From Glycomyces tenuis DSM 44171 (lineage in GTDB: Bacteria; Actinomycetota; Actinomycetes; Mycobacteriales; Micromonosporaceae), in NCBI RefSeq assembly GCF_000427885.1, contig NZ_ATYW01000015.1, positions 62,001 to 126,000 of the forward strand: 64,000 nucleotides of DNA, given 5' to 3'. The position numbers and the translations under genes were made by a program. This document shows, piece by piece, positions 42,058-50,225 of the stretch. The number at the start of each line of letters is the position of its first letter. Position 1 is the stretch's first letter. The notes beneath the pieces were generated by a model that saw only the letters and a program-made list of their open reading frames with translations, ran no database searches and was not told the DNA's origin.

Positions 42058-42639
42058 TTACTGCTGCGACTTCCGGGGCTGCCAGAGGATGTCGCCGCCG
42101 GGATTGGCGGTGCGCGCCAGTACGAACAGCAGATCGGAGAGCCGGTTGAGGTAGGTGACCGGAACCGGGTGGGTCGTCTCCGGCTCGGCCTCCAGCAGTG
42201 TCCACGTCGAACGCTCGGCGCGGCGGGCGACGGTGCACGCCTGATGCAGCAGGGCCGCGCCCGGCGAGCCGCCGCGCAGCACGAAGGACCGCAGCGGCTC
42301 CAACTCGGCGTTGAACTCGTCGATCCAGCCCTCCAGGCGCGTCACGTAGCCCTCGTCGATGCGCAGCGGCGGATGCCTCGGGTCCTCGGCGACCGGAGTG
42401 GACAGGTCGGCGCCCACGTCGAACAGGTCGTTCTGGACCGCCAGGAGGATCGCGGTCATGTGCTCGTCGATCTCGCCGCCGGCGAACGCCAGCGCCGTGC
42501 CGACGGCGGCGCCCAGCTCGTCGACGTCGCCGTAGGCGGCGAGCCTGGGATGCGTCTTCGGCACGCGGGAGAAGTCGGCGAGGCCGGTGGTGCCGTCGTC
42601 GCCGGTCTTGGTGTAGATCCTGGTGAGATTGACCGCCAT
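42058..42639 (-). CDS. Cob(I)yrinic acid a,c-diamide adenosyltransferase (PduO-type)
   Basis: 193 residues, four-helix-bundle PduO family. The ATP site is at the N-terminus: NLTRIYTKTGDDGTTGLADFSRVPKTHPRLAAYGDVDELGAAVG. RAERSTWTLLE and NRLSDLLFVLAR match the conserved C-terminal helices that hold the corrinoid. It makes adenosylcobalamin from cob(I)alamin and ATP. The ATG at 42639 follows GAAGGC, and an in-frame ATG at 42651 is an alternative. In mycobacteria this gene sits next to atpC-DUF2550. Here about 10 kb of other genes lie between. Confidence 0.92.
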   Translation of the reverse strand: MAVNLTRIYTKTGDDGTTGLADFSRVPKTHPRLAAYGDVDELGAAVGTALAFAGGEIDEHMTAILLAVQNDLFDVGADLSTPVAEDPRHPPLRIDEGYVTRLEGWIDEFNAELEPLRSFVLRGGSPGAALLHQACTVARRAERSTWTLLEAEPETTHPVPVTYLNRLSDLLFVLARTANPGGDILWQPRKSQQ

Positions 42640-42652
42640 GCCTTCGACCATA

Positions 42653-42658
42653 TAGCCT
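42653..42658 (+). promoter_or_regulatory. -10 box (TAGCCT/TATAGC) for a leaderless hbd transcript
   Basis: TAGCCT ends 6 nt before the ATG at 42665. The divergent gene starts only 25 bp away, leaving no room for a long leader. Confidence 0.4.
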
Positions 42659-42664
42659 CTGCCC

Positions 42665-43516
42665 ATGGCGCATGTGGCGGTAATCGGTTCGGGACTGATG
42701 GGTTCGGGCATCGCGCAGGTCGCGGCCCTCGGCGCTTGGGACGTGACGCTGATCGACAGCGATCCGCGCGCCCTGGAGCGGGCGAGGGCGTCCATCGGCG
42801 ACTCCCTCGACAAGTTCGTCGCGAAGGGCAAGGTCGCCGAGGACGAGGCGCGGGCGGCGCAGGGCCGCATCGCCTCCACCACCGACCTGGGCGCGGCCGC
42901 CGGCGCCGAGATCGTCGTCGAGGCGGTGTTCGAGCGCCTGAACGTCAAGCAGGAGGTCTTCGCGCGGCTCTCGGAGGTCTGCGGGCCCGAGACCGTGCTG
43001 GCGACGAACACCTCGGCCATCCCGATCACGGAGATCGCCGCGGCGGCCGCGCACCCCGAGCGGGTGGTGGGCACGCACTTCTTCTCCCCGGTGCCGATGA
43101 TGCGGCTGTGCGAGCTGGTGCGCGGGCTGCACACCGGCGACGAGGCGCTGGAGCGGGCGCGGTCCTTCGCCGAGAGCGCGGGCAAGACCTGCGTGGTGGT
43201 GAACCGGGACGTGGCCGGTTTCGCGACGACGCGGCTGATCTGCGCCTTCGTGAACGAGGCGGCGCGCCTGGTCGAAGACGGGGTGATCTCGGCCGAGGAC
43301 CTGGACACGGCCTGCCGCCTGGGCTTCGGCCACCCGATGGGGCCCCTGGCGACGGCGGACCTGACCGGTGTGGACGTGATCACGCACGCCACCGAGAACA
43401 TCTACGACGACACGGCCGACCCGAAGTTCTTCCCGCCGGCGCTGCTGCGCCGGCTCGTGGCGGCCGGTGAACTGGGCCGCAAGAGCGGCAAGGGCTTCTT
43501 CGCCTACGGCGAGTGA
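42665..43516 (+). CDS. 3-hydroxybutyryl-CoA / 3-hydroxyacyl-CoA dehydrogenase
   Basis: 283 residues. The N-terminal NAD domain begins at the very start (VAVIGSGLMGSGIAQVAA). The catalytic motif is VGTHFFSPVPMMRLCELVRG with the active-site His, and NRDVAGFATTRLICAFVNEA and GHPMGPLATADLTGVDV form the C-terminal dimer domain. It oxidises L-3-hydroxyacyl-CoA, in fatty-acid or butyrate metabolism. It is a single gene, divergent from the cobalamin adenosyltransferase. Confidence 0.93.
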   Translation: MAHVAVIGSGLMGSGIAQVAALGAWDVTLIDSDPRALERARASIGDSLDKFVAKGKVAEDEARAAQGRIASTTDLGAAAGAEIVVEAVFERLNVKQEVFARLSEVCGPETVLATNTSAIPITEIAAAAAHPERVVGTHFFSPVPMMRLCELVRGLHTGDEALERARSFAESAGKTCVVVNRDVAGFATTRLICAFVNEAARLVEDGVISAEDLDTACRLGFGHPMGPLATADLTGVDVITHATENIYDDTADPKFFPPALLRRLVAAGELGRKSGKGFFAYGE

Positions 43517-43608
43517 AGGAGGGGCGCGCTCGCCACGACAGGGCGGTAACGGCTTTCCGCAGCGGTGCGGGCGCGTCGGATCGCGCTTGCCGGACGGCGG
43601 CGCCCGCT

Positions 43609-44031
43609 TCAGTTCGAAGTGAGCGTGGCCCGCGCCGGGGCGACGACCTTCTCGCCGCCGCTGAGTGCCGTGATCGCGAGCTCGACCGAGCCGGTCTCGG
43701 CCTTGCGCACCTTGGCCTCCACGTCGACGACGGCCCCGGTCCCGGCCGGGACGACGACGGGCTTGGCGAAGCGCGCCGAGAACTCGCCGAGCGAGGCGTC
43801 AAGGCCGGCCTCGGCCGCCCATTCGAGCACGGCCCGCGAGATGAGGCCCATCGTGTACATGCCGTGGGCGATGACGTCGGGCAGGCCCGCGGCCTTGGCG
43901 GCGGCCTCGTCGAGGTGGATGGGGTTGCGGTCTCCGGAGGCCTCGGCGTACGCGGCGAGGTCGGCGCGCGAGACGGGGAAGGAGGCGGCGAAGACCCGGT
44001 CTCCGGGGGTGAGGTCGGCGAGCTCGGTCAC
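43609..44031 (-). CDS. hadB: MaoC-type hydratase, (3R)-hydroxyacyl-ACP dehydratase subunit HadB-like
   Basis: 140 residues, a hot-dog fold MaoC domain. The catalytic motif is YAEASGDRNPIHLDEAAAKAAGLPDVIAHGMYTMG, with Asp and His of the hydratase 2 motif intact. It starts with a GTG overlapping the hadA stop. In M. tuberculosis HadB is the catalytic subunit partnering with HadA. Here there is no sign of mycolic acid genes, so a general fatty-acid or polyketide role is likely. Confidence 0.9.
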   Translation of the reverse strand: MTELADLTPGDRVFAASFPVSRADLAAYAEASGDRNPIHLDEAAAKAAGLPDVIAHGMYTMGLISRAVLEWAAEAGLDASLGEFSARFAKPVVVPAGTGAVVDVEAKVRKAETGSVELAITALSGGEKVVAPARATLTSN

Positions 44032-44426
44032 TGGGGGTCTCCGGCGACGAAGAGGGTGGTCCACACCTCGGCGGCGAGCCCGTCGGCGTCGGCGACCTCG
44101 GTGCGCAGTGTCAACAGGTCATTGCCCGCGACGGTCTTGATCGACTCGACGACGGGCGTGCAGGTGACCTCGGCGCCCGCGCGCAGCTCGCGATGGTAGG
44201 CGAAGCGCTGCTCGCGGTGCAGGACCTTCGACCAGTCGAGCCCGAACTCGGGGTCGTCGATGAGCGGGTCCGCGGCGGGCAGCGTGAGGGTGATCAGATA
44301 CGTGGGCGGCACGGAGGCGGCGTCGCTCAGCCCGAGGGCGCGCGCGAAACGCGACACCGACTCGGCGGTGATCGCCACCGGTCCGGTGGTCGGCAGGGTC
44401 CGCCCTGCATACGAAGCGTTGAGCAT
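44028..44426 (-). CDS. hadA: HadA-like dehydratase subunit (MaoC N-terminal type)
   Basis: 132 residues. A hot-dog fold without the catalytic His motif, as in the accessory HadA subunit: VSRFARALGLSDAASVPPTYLITLTLPA and LHREQRFAYHRELRAGAEVTCTPVVES. The order rpmG-hadA-hadB on the same strand is that of mycobacteria. It starts 16 bp after rpmG. Confidence 0.88.
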   Translation of the reverse strand: MLNASYAGRTLPTTGPVAITAESVSRFARALGLSDAASVPPTYLITLTLPAADPLIDDPEFGLDWSKVLHREQRFAYHRELRAGAEVTCTPVVESIKTVAGNDLLTLRTEVADADGLAAEVWTTLFVAGDPQ

Positions 44427-44442
44427 GCCGGGCGCGCGGAGC

Positions 44443-44610
44443 CTAGCGGGTCTCTTTGTGAACTCGCGAGGTCTTGCAGCGCGGGCAGTACTTCTTGAGC
44501 TCGAGCCGGTCGGGGTCGTTCCGCCGGTTCTTCTTCGTGATGTAGTTGCGCTCCTTGCACTCCACGCACGCCATGGTGATCTTGGGGCGAACGTCGGTAG
44601 CCTTGGCCAC
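44443..44610 (-). CDS. rpmG: Large ribosomal subunit protein bL33
   Basis: 55 residues from a [21 protein letters not shown] then [17 protein letters not shown]. The two CxxC pairs (CVEC and CPRC) make this the zinc-binding (C+) form. Its neighbours hadA and hadB match the conserved cluster, with tRNA-Met and tRNA-Thr just upstream. Confidence 0.97.
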   Translation of the reverse strand: MAKATDVRPKITMACVECKERNYITKKNRRNDPDRLELKKYCPRCKTSRVHKETR

Positions 44611-44710
44611 GATGAGTGCCTTCCTCGTGAAGCAGCGCGCCTCGGGCGCGCCGGTCGGACAAAACAAAAGCGTCGACTAGCCTAGCTCGGTAGTCGACGC
44701 TGAACAAAAG

Positions 44711-44782
44711 TAGCGATGGCCGGGATCGAACCGGCGACACAACGATTATGAGTCGTTTGCTCTACCACTGAGCTACACCGCC
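44711..44782 (-). tRNA. tRNA-Met, elongator-like (anticodon CAT)
   Basis: 72 nt, minus strand. It begins GGCGGTGTAGCTCAG, the anticodon loop CTCATAA gives CAT, and the T-arm contains GGTTCGATCCC. The acceptor stem has two G-U pairs. The D-arm and body match elongator tRNA-Met, not the initiator. CCA is not encoded. Confidence 0.96.
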
Positions 44783-44878
44783 GTGCGCCCACTGCCATCA
44801 GGATATTCGTCGGAGGCAGTCACAGGACACCGCGCGTGCGGTTCGCGAGGCTCGCCGCCGTATGTCGCAGTGTCTCCG

Positions 44879-44951
44879 AGCCCCAAAACGGAATCGAACC
44901 GTTGACCTTCTCCTTACCATGGAGACGCTCTGCCGACTGAGCTATTGGGGC
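44879..44951 (-). tRNA. tRNA-Thr (anticodon GGT)
   Basis: 73 nt, minus strand. The acceptor arms are GCCCCAA and TTGGGGC with discriminator T, the anticodon stem TCTCC/GGAGA encloses ATGGTAA (GGT), and the T-arm contains GGTTCGATTCC. It lies upstream of tRNA-Met in the same direction, and the two are likely cotranscribed with rpmG. Confidence 0.96.
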
Positions 44952-45041
44952 GCTCGCGCTCTCACGCGGCCTTGACAAGAGTACATGATTCGGCCCGCTC
45001 GTCCGAAGCGGGGCCGGTGATGCGGTTCAGGCCACATCCGC

Positions 45042-47558
45042 TCAGACGGCCCTGAGGCGGCCCGAGCCCTTGCCGCCGCCCTGGGTGTCCAGCCAGGCCG
45101 CGAAGCGGTCGGGCGGGAGCGGCCGGGAGAAGTAGTAGCCCTGGCCGATCTCGCACTCCATCGAGCGCAGCTGCTCGACCGTCTGGTGCGACTCGATGCC
45201 CTCGGCCACCACGTCGATCTCGAAGTGCCTGGCCAGGCCGAGCACGGCCTTGACGATCGCCCGGTCGTCGGCGTCGGTCGCCATGCCCTGCACGAAGCGC
45301 AGGTCGATCTTGATCTCCTGGATCGGCAGCCGCCGCAGGTACGCCAGCGAGGAGTAGCCGGTGCCGAAGTCGTCGACCGACAGCCGCACGCCCGTCTCGT
45401 GCAGCCGGTCGAGCCCCGGGGCCAGGCGCGAGCCGTCGGTGACCATGTCGTCCTCGGTGATCTCGAAGGTCAACCGGTCCGGCGGCACGCCGTGACCGGC
45501 CAGCAGCTCGGCCACCCGCTCGGGGAAGGCCGCGTCGGCCAGGGTCCGCGGCGAGAGGTTCACCGCCATGCGCAGCGGCCCGTCCTCCCTCGCCCACTCG
45601 ACCGAGTGGCGCAGTGCCTCGGCCAGCACCATCTCGGTGAGCCGCCCCAGCTGCCCGGTGCTGCCCGCGATCGCGATGAACTCCTCGGGCGAGAGCGGCC
45701 CGTACGTCGGGTGCGGCCAGCGCACCAGCGCCTCCGCGCCGACCAGGGCGCCGCTCTCGAGGGCGACCTTCGGCTGGAAGTGGACCTCCAGCTCCCCGCG
45801 GTCGAGGGCGCGCCGCAGGTCGGAGGCGAGGCCGATGCGGCGCAGGCTCTCCGATTCGAGTCCCGAGTGGTAGGTCTGGACGCCGTCGACGGCCTGCTTG
45901 GCCTGGCGGGTGGCGGTGTCGGCCCGCTGGAGGAGCTCGTCGGCGTCGGTGGCGAAGTCCGGGTGGGTGACGACGCCCACGGCGGCCGAGACCTCGACGG
46001 CGACGCCGCCGAACTCGAAGGGGCCCTGCACCTCGCTCCGCAGCCGCCTGGCGGTGTCGGCGGCGGCCTCGGTGGAGGGCAGCCGCGTCTGGAGGATGAA
46101 CTCGTCGGAGTCGATGCGGCCGATGAAGGAGGCGTCGGGGGCGTGCTCGGCGAGGCGGCGGCTGAACTCGGTGAGGAGGGCGTCGCCCGCCTCGTGCCCG
46201 AGGGCGTCGTTGATCTCGTGCATGCCGTCGACGTCGAACATGAGGACGGCGACGACCTCGCCGGGCACGGTGATCGCGATCGCTTCGGCAAGCGCTTCAA
46301 GGGAGCGGCGGCGGCTCGCCAGGCCGGTGAGCGGGTCGTGGAAGGCGTCGTAGCGGAGCTGGTCGACGAGCCGCTCGTTCTGGACGGCGATGCTGACGTG
46401 CGCGGCGATGGTCTCGAGGAGTTGGAGGTCGCCGGGCACGAAGTGGGACAGCTCACCGCCTATGCGGTCGGCCACTGACAGGCAGCCGTAGACCTCGTCG
46501 CCCGAGCGCAGCGGGACGAGCATGGCGCAGCGCAGGCCCGCGGCCTCCAGCTCGGCGTGCTGAGAACGGTTGCCGTTCTTGGGGGTCACGAGCACGCCCT
46601 CCCCGGAGGCCATGACCTGGTTCTGGAGGCTGCCGGGGACGGGGTCGAGGTCGGTCAGGCCGGGGTCGTCGACGCCGGAGGTGAGGCGGATCTCGGGGTA
46701 GCGGCCGCGGGCCGGGACCCAGACGGTGGCCGACTCGGCCGAGAGGATCTCGCGGAGGCGGCCGAGCATGGCGTCGATGAGGCGGTTGGAGCGCACCGAG
46801 TCGACGACGAGCTGCGTGAAGTCGTTGAGCTCGGAGAGCACGTGCCGCTGGCGGCGCAGCCGCATGTAATTGCGGGCCAGGTAGACCACGGCGACGACGA
46901 CGAAGCCGACGAGCAGGCCCGCCCAGAGCGTGGCGTCGAGCAGGATGAGGAAGATCAGCCCGACGCAGGCGGCGACGACGGGGCCGGCCATGGTGAGGGC
47001 GAAGCCGATCCAGGCTTTGACAACGCTGTCCCACCCGGACAGGAAGTACAGCATCAGTGAGATGAAGGCCGTGGTGACGATCCCCATGATGACGATTGCC
47101 ACGATGAGGACGAGCCACGTGTAGGGGTCGGTCGCCGCCCGCAGGCCCGCGTACTGGACGAACAGCGCCGCCGCGACGGTGCCGGTCGAGGTCAGGCCGA
47201 TGTTGAACAGCGGCTTGAGCGCACCGATGTCGGTGCGGAGGTAGCGGGAGCCGTAGAAGAGCGTCGAGGCCGCGAATTTGACGGCCACCACCCAGAACGG
47301 CGAGAGGTAGAACAGGGCGAGGGCGAGCGGGATGTCGGTGAGGTTGAAGGAGATGCGCATCCCGCGGGCGTGATGCTGCACCAGCAGGCCCTGGGCGACC
47401 GTGACGGCGGGCACGAAGAAGGCGAGTTCGAGCAGCGGGAAGCCGTCAGGAGGGCCGAACCCGATGAGTCCGGCGACGCCGCACGAGAGGATGAGGCCGG
47501 TGATCACCCATGGCATGACCCGGAATAGTCGGGGGTACCGCTCTCGGATCACCGGCAC
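45042..47558 (-). CDS. Membrane GAF-GGDEF-EAL protein (predicted c-di-GMP phosphodiesterase)
   Basis: 838 residues: about seven N-terminal membrane helices (1-235), a GAF domain (about 250-405), a GGDEF domain (about 425-560) and an EAL domain (about 580-825). The GGDEF active-site motif is degenerate (RIDSDEF in place of GGDEF), so cyclase activity is probably lost. The EAL site is complete: GAEALVRW, NLSPRTL, FEITEDD, SVDDFGTGYSSLAYLRRLP, IKIDLRF, AEGIES, and a late Gln in GQGYYFSRP. It should degrade c-di-GMP under control of the GAF and membrane domains. It follows the GSGEIA-repeat gene by 33 bp. Confidence 0.9.
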   Translation of the reverse strand: MPVIRERYPRLFRVMPWVITGLILSCGVAGLIGFGPPDGFPLLELAFFVPAVTVAQGLLVQHHARGMRISFNLTDIPLALALFYLSPFWVVAVKFAASTLFYGSRYLRTDIGALKPLFNIGLTSTGTVAAALFVQYAGLRAATDPYTWLVLIVAIVIMGIVTTAFISLMLYFLSGWDSVVKAWIGFALTMAGPVVAACVGLIFLILLDATLWAGLLVGFVVVAVVYLARNYMRLRRQRHVLSELNDFTQLVVDSVRSNRLIDAMLGRLREILSAESATVWVPARGRYPEIRLTSGVDDPGLTDLDPVPGSLQNQVMASGEGVLVTPKNGNRSQHAELEAAGLRCAMLVPLRSGDEVYGCLSVADRIGGELSHFVPGDLQLLETIAAHVSIAVQNERLVDQLRYDAFHDPLTGLASRRRSLEALAEAIAITVPGEVVAVLMFDVDGMHEINDALGHEAGDALLTEFSRRLAEHAPDASFIGRIDSDEFILQTRLPSTEAAADTARRLRSEVQGPFEFGGVAVEVSAAVGVVTHPDFATDADELLQRADTATRQAKQAVDGVQTYHSGLESESLRRIGLASDLRRALDRGELEVHFQPKVALESGALVGAEALVRWPHPTYGPLSPEEFIAIAGSTGQLGRLTEMVLAEALRHSVEWAREDGPLRMAVNLSPRTLADAAFPERVAELLAGHGVPPDRLTFEITEDDMVTDGSRLAPGLDRLHETGVRLSVDDFGTGYSSLAYLRRLPIQEIKIDLRFVQGMATDADDRAIVKAVLGLARHFEIDVVAEGIESHQTVEQLRSMECEIGQGYYFSRPLPPDRFAAWLDTQGGGKGSGRLRAV

Positions 47559-47591
47559 ACCGTCCGAGCGCTGTTCGGCCGCAGCGCGGCC

Positions 47592-47705
47592 TTAAGCGAT
47601 CTCGCCCGAGCCGCCGGCGATCTCGCCGGAGCCGCCGGCGATCTCACCTGAACCGGCGCTGGCGATCTCGCCCGAGCCGGCACTCGCGATCTCACCGGAT
47701 CCGGC
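47592..47705. repeat. Tandem repeats encoding GSGEIA
   Basis: Five units of 18 or 24 bp, alternating GGCGATCTCGCC/ACC and GAGCC blocks. They are inside the small secreted gene, and the repeat number is likely variable between strains. Confidence 0.85.
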
Positions 47706-47801
47706 GCTGGCCGCCGAGGCGGTTCCGGCGACGATGCCGAACGCGAGGAGACCAGCCGCGGCGGTGGCAGCGACCTTCTTGAGCAGTCTGACCGGTTTCA
47801 C
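47592..47801 (-). CDS. Small secreted peptide with five GSGEIA repeats
   Basis: 69 residues from a GTG after GGGAGG. The signal peptide (MKPVRLLKKVAATAAAGLLAFGIVAGTASA, cleavage near residue 30) is followed only by five GSGEIA units, joined by SA or G. The repeats are nearly identical in DNA too (47592-47705). No family is known to me. A secreted repeat peptide of this size could be a cell-wall or spore-coat filler, a signal precursor or a modified-peptide precursor. It is 33 bp before the c-di-GMP gene on the same strand. Confidence 0.7.
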   Translation of the reverse strand: MKPVRLLKKVAATAAAGLLAFGIVAGTASAASAGSGEIASAGSGEIASAGSGEIAGGSGEIAGGSGEIA

Positions 47802-48024
47802 GAGGCCTCCCGTGAGTTGCTGAGTTCCGTATTGTTCAAGGGGACCAGTACAGCCATCGTGCCACAGTCCTCTCGCACATGGAAAGTCCTGCGACGTGAT
47901 TCTCAGGCCATTTCTGGCTTCAGTCGAACGTGTGAGTACGACTCGCATTATTCTCTCCGATGCTCGATCCGTCCTTGATGACGGGTCCGGCGATCGCGTC
48001 CACGGCCCTCCGAGACGCGGTAGC

Positions 48025-48040
48025 TTAGGCTTGCCTTACC
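48025..48040 (+). promoter_or_regulatory. Iron box (DtxR/IdeR-like) upstream of heme oxygenase
   Basis: TTAGGCTTGCCTTACC contains the inverted TTAGGC/GCCTTA pair of actinobacterial iron boxes. It lies 37 bp before the ATG of the heme oxygenase gene, where iron-dependent repression is expected. Confidence 0.65.
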
Positions 48041-48077
48041 ATCGAATGGGAACGCTGATCACTTTGGGGGGCCGCAC

Positions 48078-49058
48078 ATGCCGGCGAACACCGCAAGCGA
48101 CATCGCGTCAACGCCGTTCTCGGTCCGCGTCCGCGAAGCGAGCCGGTCGAGGCATCGGGCACTCGATCCGGGCGACGGCGACGGCGAGGCGCCCGGCGTG
48201 TTCGGCCGGCTCTTCGAGGGCACGCTCCCACTGGGCGACTACACGCGCTGGCATGCGCAGCAATACTTCGTGTACGAGGCGATCGAGTCGGCCGCCGAGC
48301 ACTGGAGGGGCCACCCGGTCGCCGGGCCGTTCGTCTTCGGCGAGCTGGCGCGGCTCGACGCGCTCGCGTCCGATCTGGAATTCCTCCTGGGGCCCGACTG
48401 GCGCACCGCGATCGCGCCGCTCGCGGCCACCCGAGGCTACGTCGAGCGGATCGAACGGGCCGCCGGCGCCCGGCCCGGCGGCTACATCGCCCACGCCTAC
48501 ACCCGCTACCTCGGCGACCTCTCCGGCGGGCAGGCCTTCGGCAAGGCCGCGCGCCGGAGCTTCGACTTCGCGGACGGCGGCGCGGCCTTCTACGACTTCA
48601 CCGGCATCCCGGACCCGGGGGCGTTCAAGGACGCCTACCGCTCGCTGCTGGACGAGGCCGAGCTCGACGAGGCCGAGCGGGAGGACCTCATCGACGAGGT
48701 CCTCACCGCATACGACCACAATGGATCGGTCTTGGCGGCGCTGGCCTCGCACCTCAGCGAAGGCGAGAACCCGTTCGGCCCCGACGTCGTCGCCGCGGTC
48801 CGCCGGCACATGAACGAGGACCACGCCGCCGACACGCTCGTGATGTGCCGCGGGCTCGGCGGCCGCCCCGAGGCGACCGCGGCCCGCATGACCGGCCTCG
48901 ACGGCTCCGGCGGCGACTACGTCGTCACGGTCGGCGGCGTCGAGGAGGCCATCCGGATCCCTTGGGGCCGAACACTCACCGAACGCGCCGAGATCCGGCC
49001 CGAAGTGGTGCGGATCTTCACCGAGTCGCAGGAGGCGCTGCGACACACCGACCGGTGA
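48078..49058 (+). CDS. Heme oxygenase fused to DUF2470
   Basis: 326 residues. The N-terminal ~215 residues form a biliverdin-producing heme oxygenase (HmuO-like), with the proximal His near residue 26 (RSRHRALD) and the distal-helix signature YLGDLSGGQAFGK. The C-terminal ~85 residues are a DUF2470 (VRRHMNEDHAADTLVMCRGLGG), the domain found in HugZ/HutZ-type heme proteins. The fusion joins two heme-handling domains. It should free iron from heme, consistent with the iron box upstream. GGGGGG precedes the ATG. Confidence 0.93.
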   Translation: MPANTASDIASTPFSVRVREASRSRHRALDPGDGDGEAPGVFGRLFEGTLPLGDYTRWHAQQYFVYEAIESAAEHWRGHPVAGPFVFGELARLDALASDLEFLLGPDWRTAIAPLAATRGYVERIERAAGARPGGYIAHAYTRYLGDLSGGQAFGKAARRSFDFADGGAAFYDFTGIPDPGAFKDAYRSLLDEAELDEAEREDLIDEVLTAYDHNGSVLAALASHLSEGENPFGPDVVAAVRRHMNEDHAADTLVMCRGLGGRPEATAARMTGLDGSGGDYVVTVGGVEEAIRIPWGRTLTERAEIRPEVVRIFTESQEALRHTDR

Positions 49059-49171
49059 CGAATCTCGCTCCGCCGCGCGAGGCGGCGTTACGGTGTTCCG
49101 GTTGTCATGCTCACGTTTGCGCCCGCCCGCGGGCGCGTCGCGATGAGCGCAGCCACGAACCCGGAGGATAG

Positions 49172-49978
49172 ATGTCCCGACCCGGACCGGCCGGCGCCGG
49201 AACGATCCGACGCCACGCCACCCGGCCGCACCGCATGCGAGGCCAGCACCGCGCCTCGTGGGCGGCCGAACTCGCCCCGCTGATCGACGGAACGCAGCGC
49301 CGATACACCGCCGTCGTCGGCTCCGCCGTCGCGGCCTCCTCGATCGTCGCCATGGCCGGCGCCGCTGGCCTTCCCGCCGACGAGCCCGACCCGGCCGCCT
49401 CGGACGCCGTCGCCGACATCGCCGCGATCGCCGAGGAGACCGCCGCCCCCGCAACGGGTTCGGCCGAGCAGCCCTCCGGCGAGCGGTCCTCGCACGCGCC
49501 GGCCGAGGCGACCGCCGCGGCCGAGGCCGCGCCGAGCGAAGCCGCCGCCGAGCAGCGCGACTCGCCGATCGCCGCGCAGCCGGCGCAGATCGAATGGCAG
49601 CCGATGCTCGACGACATCAACATCACGTCCCTGTTCGGGCAGCGGTGGGGCCGCAACCACAACGGGATCGACTTCGCGGCGGCCACCGGCACGCCCGTCT
49701 ACGCCGCCTCCCCCGGCACCGTCGCCTACGCCGGATGGGAGTCGGGCTTCGGGAACCTCGTCGTCATCGACCACGGCGACGGCGTCGAGACCTACTACGC
49801 CCACAACTCGGAGATCGTCGTCGCCGAAGGGCAGTGGGTCGAGGCGGGCACGCACATCTCCGACGCGGGCAACACCGGCTTCTCGCTCGGCCCGCACGTG
49901 CACTTCGAGGTGCATGTGGACGGCGAGCCGGTGGAGCCGATCGGCTACCTCGAATCGGCCGGTCTGGAGCTGACCTAG
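49172..49978 (+). CDS. M23 (LytM-type) peptidoglycan endopeptidase
   Basis: 268 residues. It has a basic cytoplasmic head, one membrane anchor (about residues 47-65), an Ala/Pro/Glu spacer (70-130) and a peptidase M23 domain. The zinc ligands are in NHNGIDFAA (His and Asp) and GPHVHFEVHV (His), so it appears active. It should cut peptide cross-bridges of the cell wall. Its TAG stop is created by the edge of the MITE-like insertion that follows. Confidence 0.92.
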   Translation: MSRPGPAGAGTIRRHATRPHRMRGQHRASWAAELAPLIDGTQRRYTAVVGSAVAASSIVAMAGAAGLPADEPDPAASDAVADIAAIAEETAAPATGSAEQPSGERSSHAPAEATAAAEAAPSEAAAEQRDSPIAAQPAQIEWQPMLDDINITSLFGQRWGRNHNGIDFAAATGTPVYAASPGTVAYAGWESGFGNLVVIDHGDGVETYYAHNSEIVVAEGQWVEAGTHISDAGNTGFSLGPHVHFEVHVDGEPVEPIGYLESAGLELT

Positions 49979-50225
49979 GGCCTGGTTAAGCATCCCGGGC
50001 GAGGCGGTATCCGAGTCCATTTGTTCGCTCGCAGTGCCAAGGTATGGCTCGCAAGCGTCGCCACGAGGGCGGAGGGGCGCCCAGATCCCGGTGTTGGATC
50101 TGGTCGCCCCGACAACGCAGCCTTCCCTTCAGAGCGAGCGCAGCGAGCACGATGTCGGGTGGCGGTGGGCGACGGGCGGGGCAAACGGGCCGGATAACGC
50201 CCGTCCAGGATGCTTAACCAGGCCC
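49978..50225. mobile_element. MITE-like element with 18-bp perfect terminal inverted repeats
   Basis: The ends read GGGCCTGGTTAAGCATCC (49978-49995) and its exact complement (50208-50225). TA flanks both ends and is the apparent target duplication (CTA is also possible). Beyond the perfect repeat, the next ~35 bp of each end are still related (GGGCG, then ATCCG, then TTTG). There is no transposase and no real ORF. Both open frames that cross it end with the same PGCLTRP because of the symmetry. The element lies exactly between the stop codons of the M23 gene and pcrA. Removing it with one TA leaves CTGACC-TA-AAGCTT, where both genes still have stop codons. Confidence 0.8.

Noticed and set aside
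43609-44426. Mycolic acid-specific role for hadA/hadB
   Set aside because: The order matches mycobacteria, but no other mycolate genes are in the window, so only a general dehydratase role is claimed.
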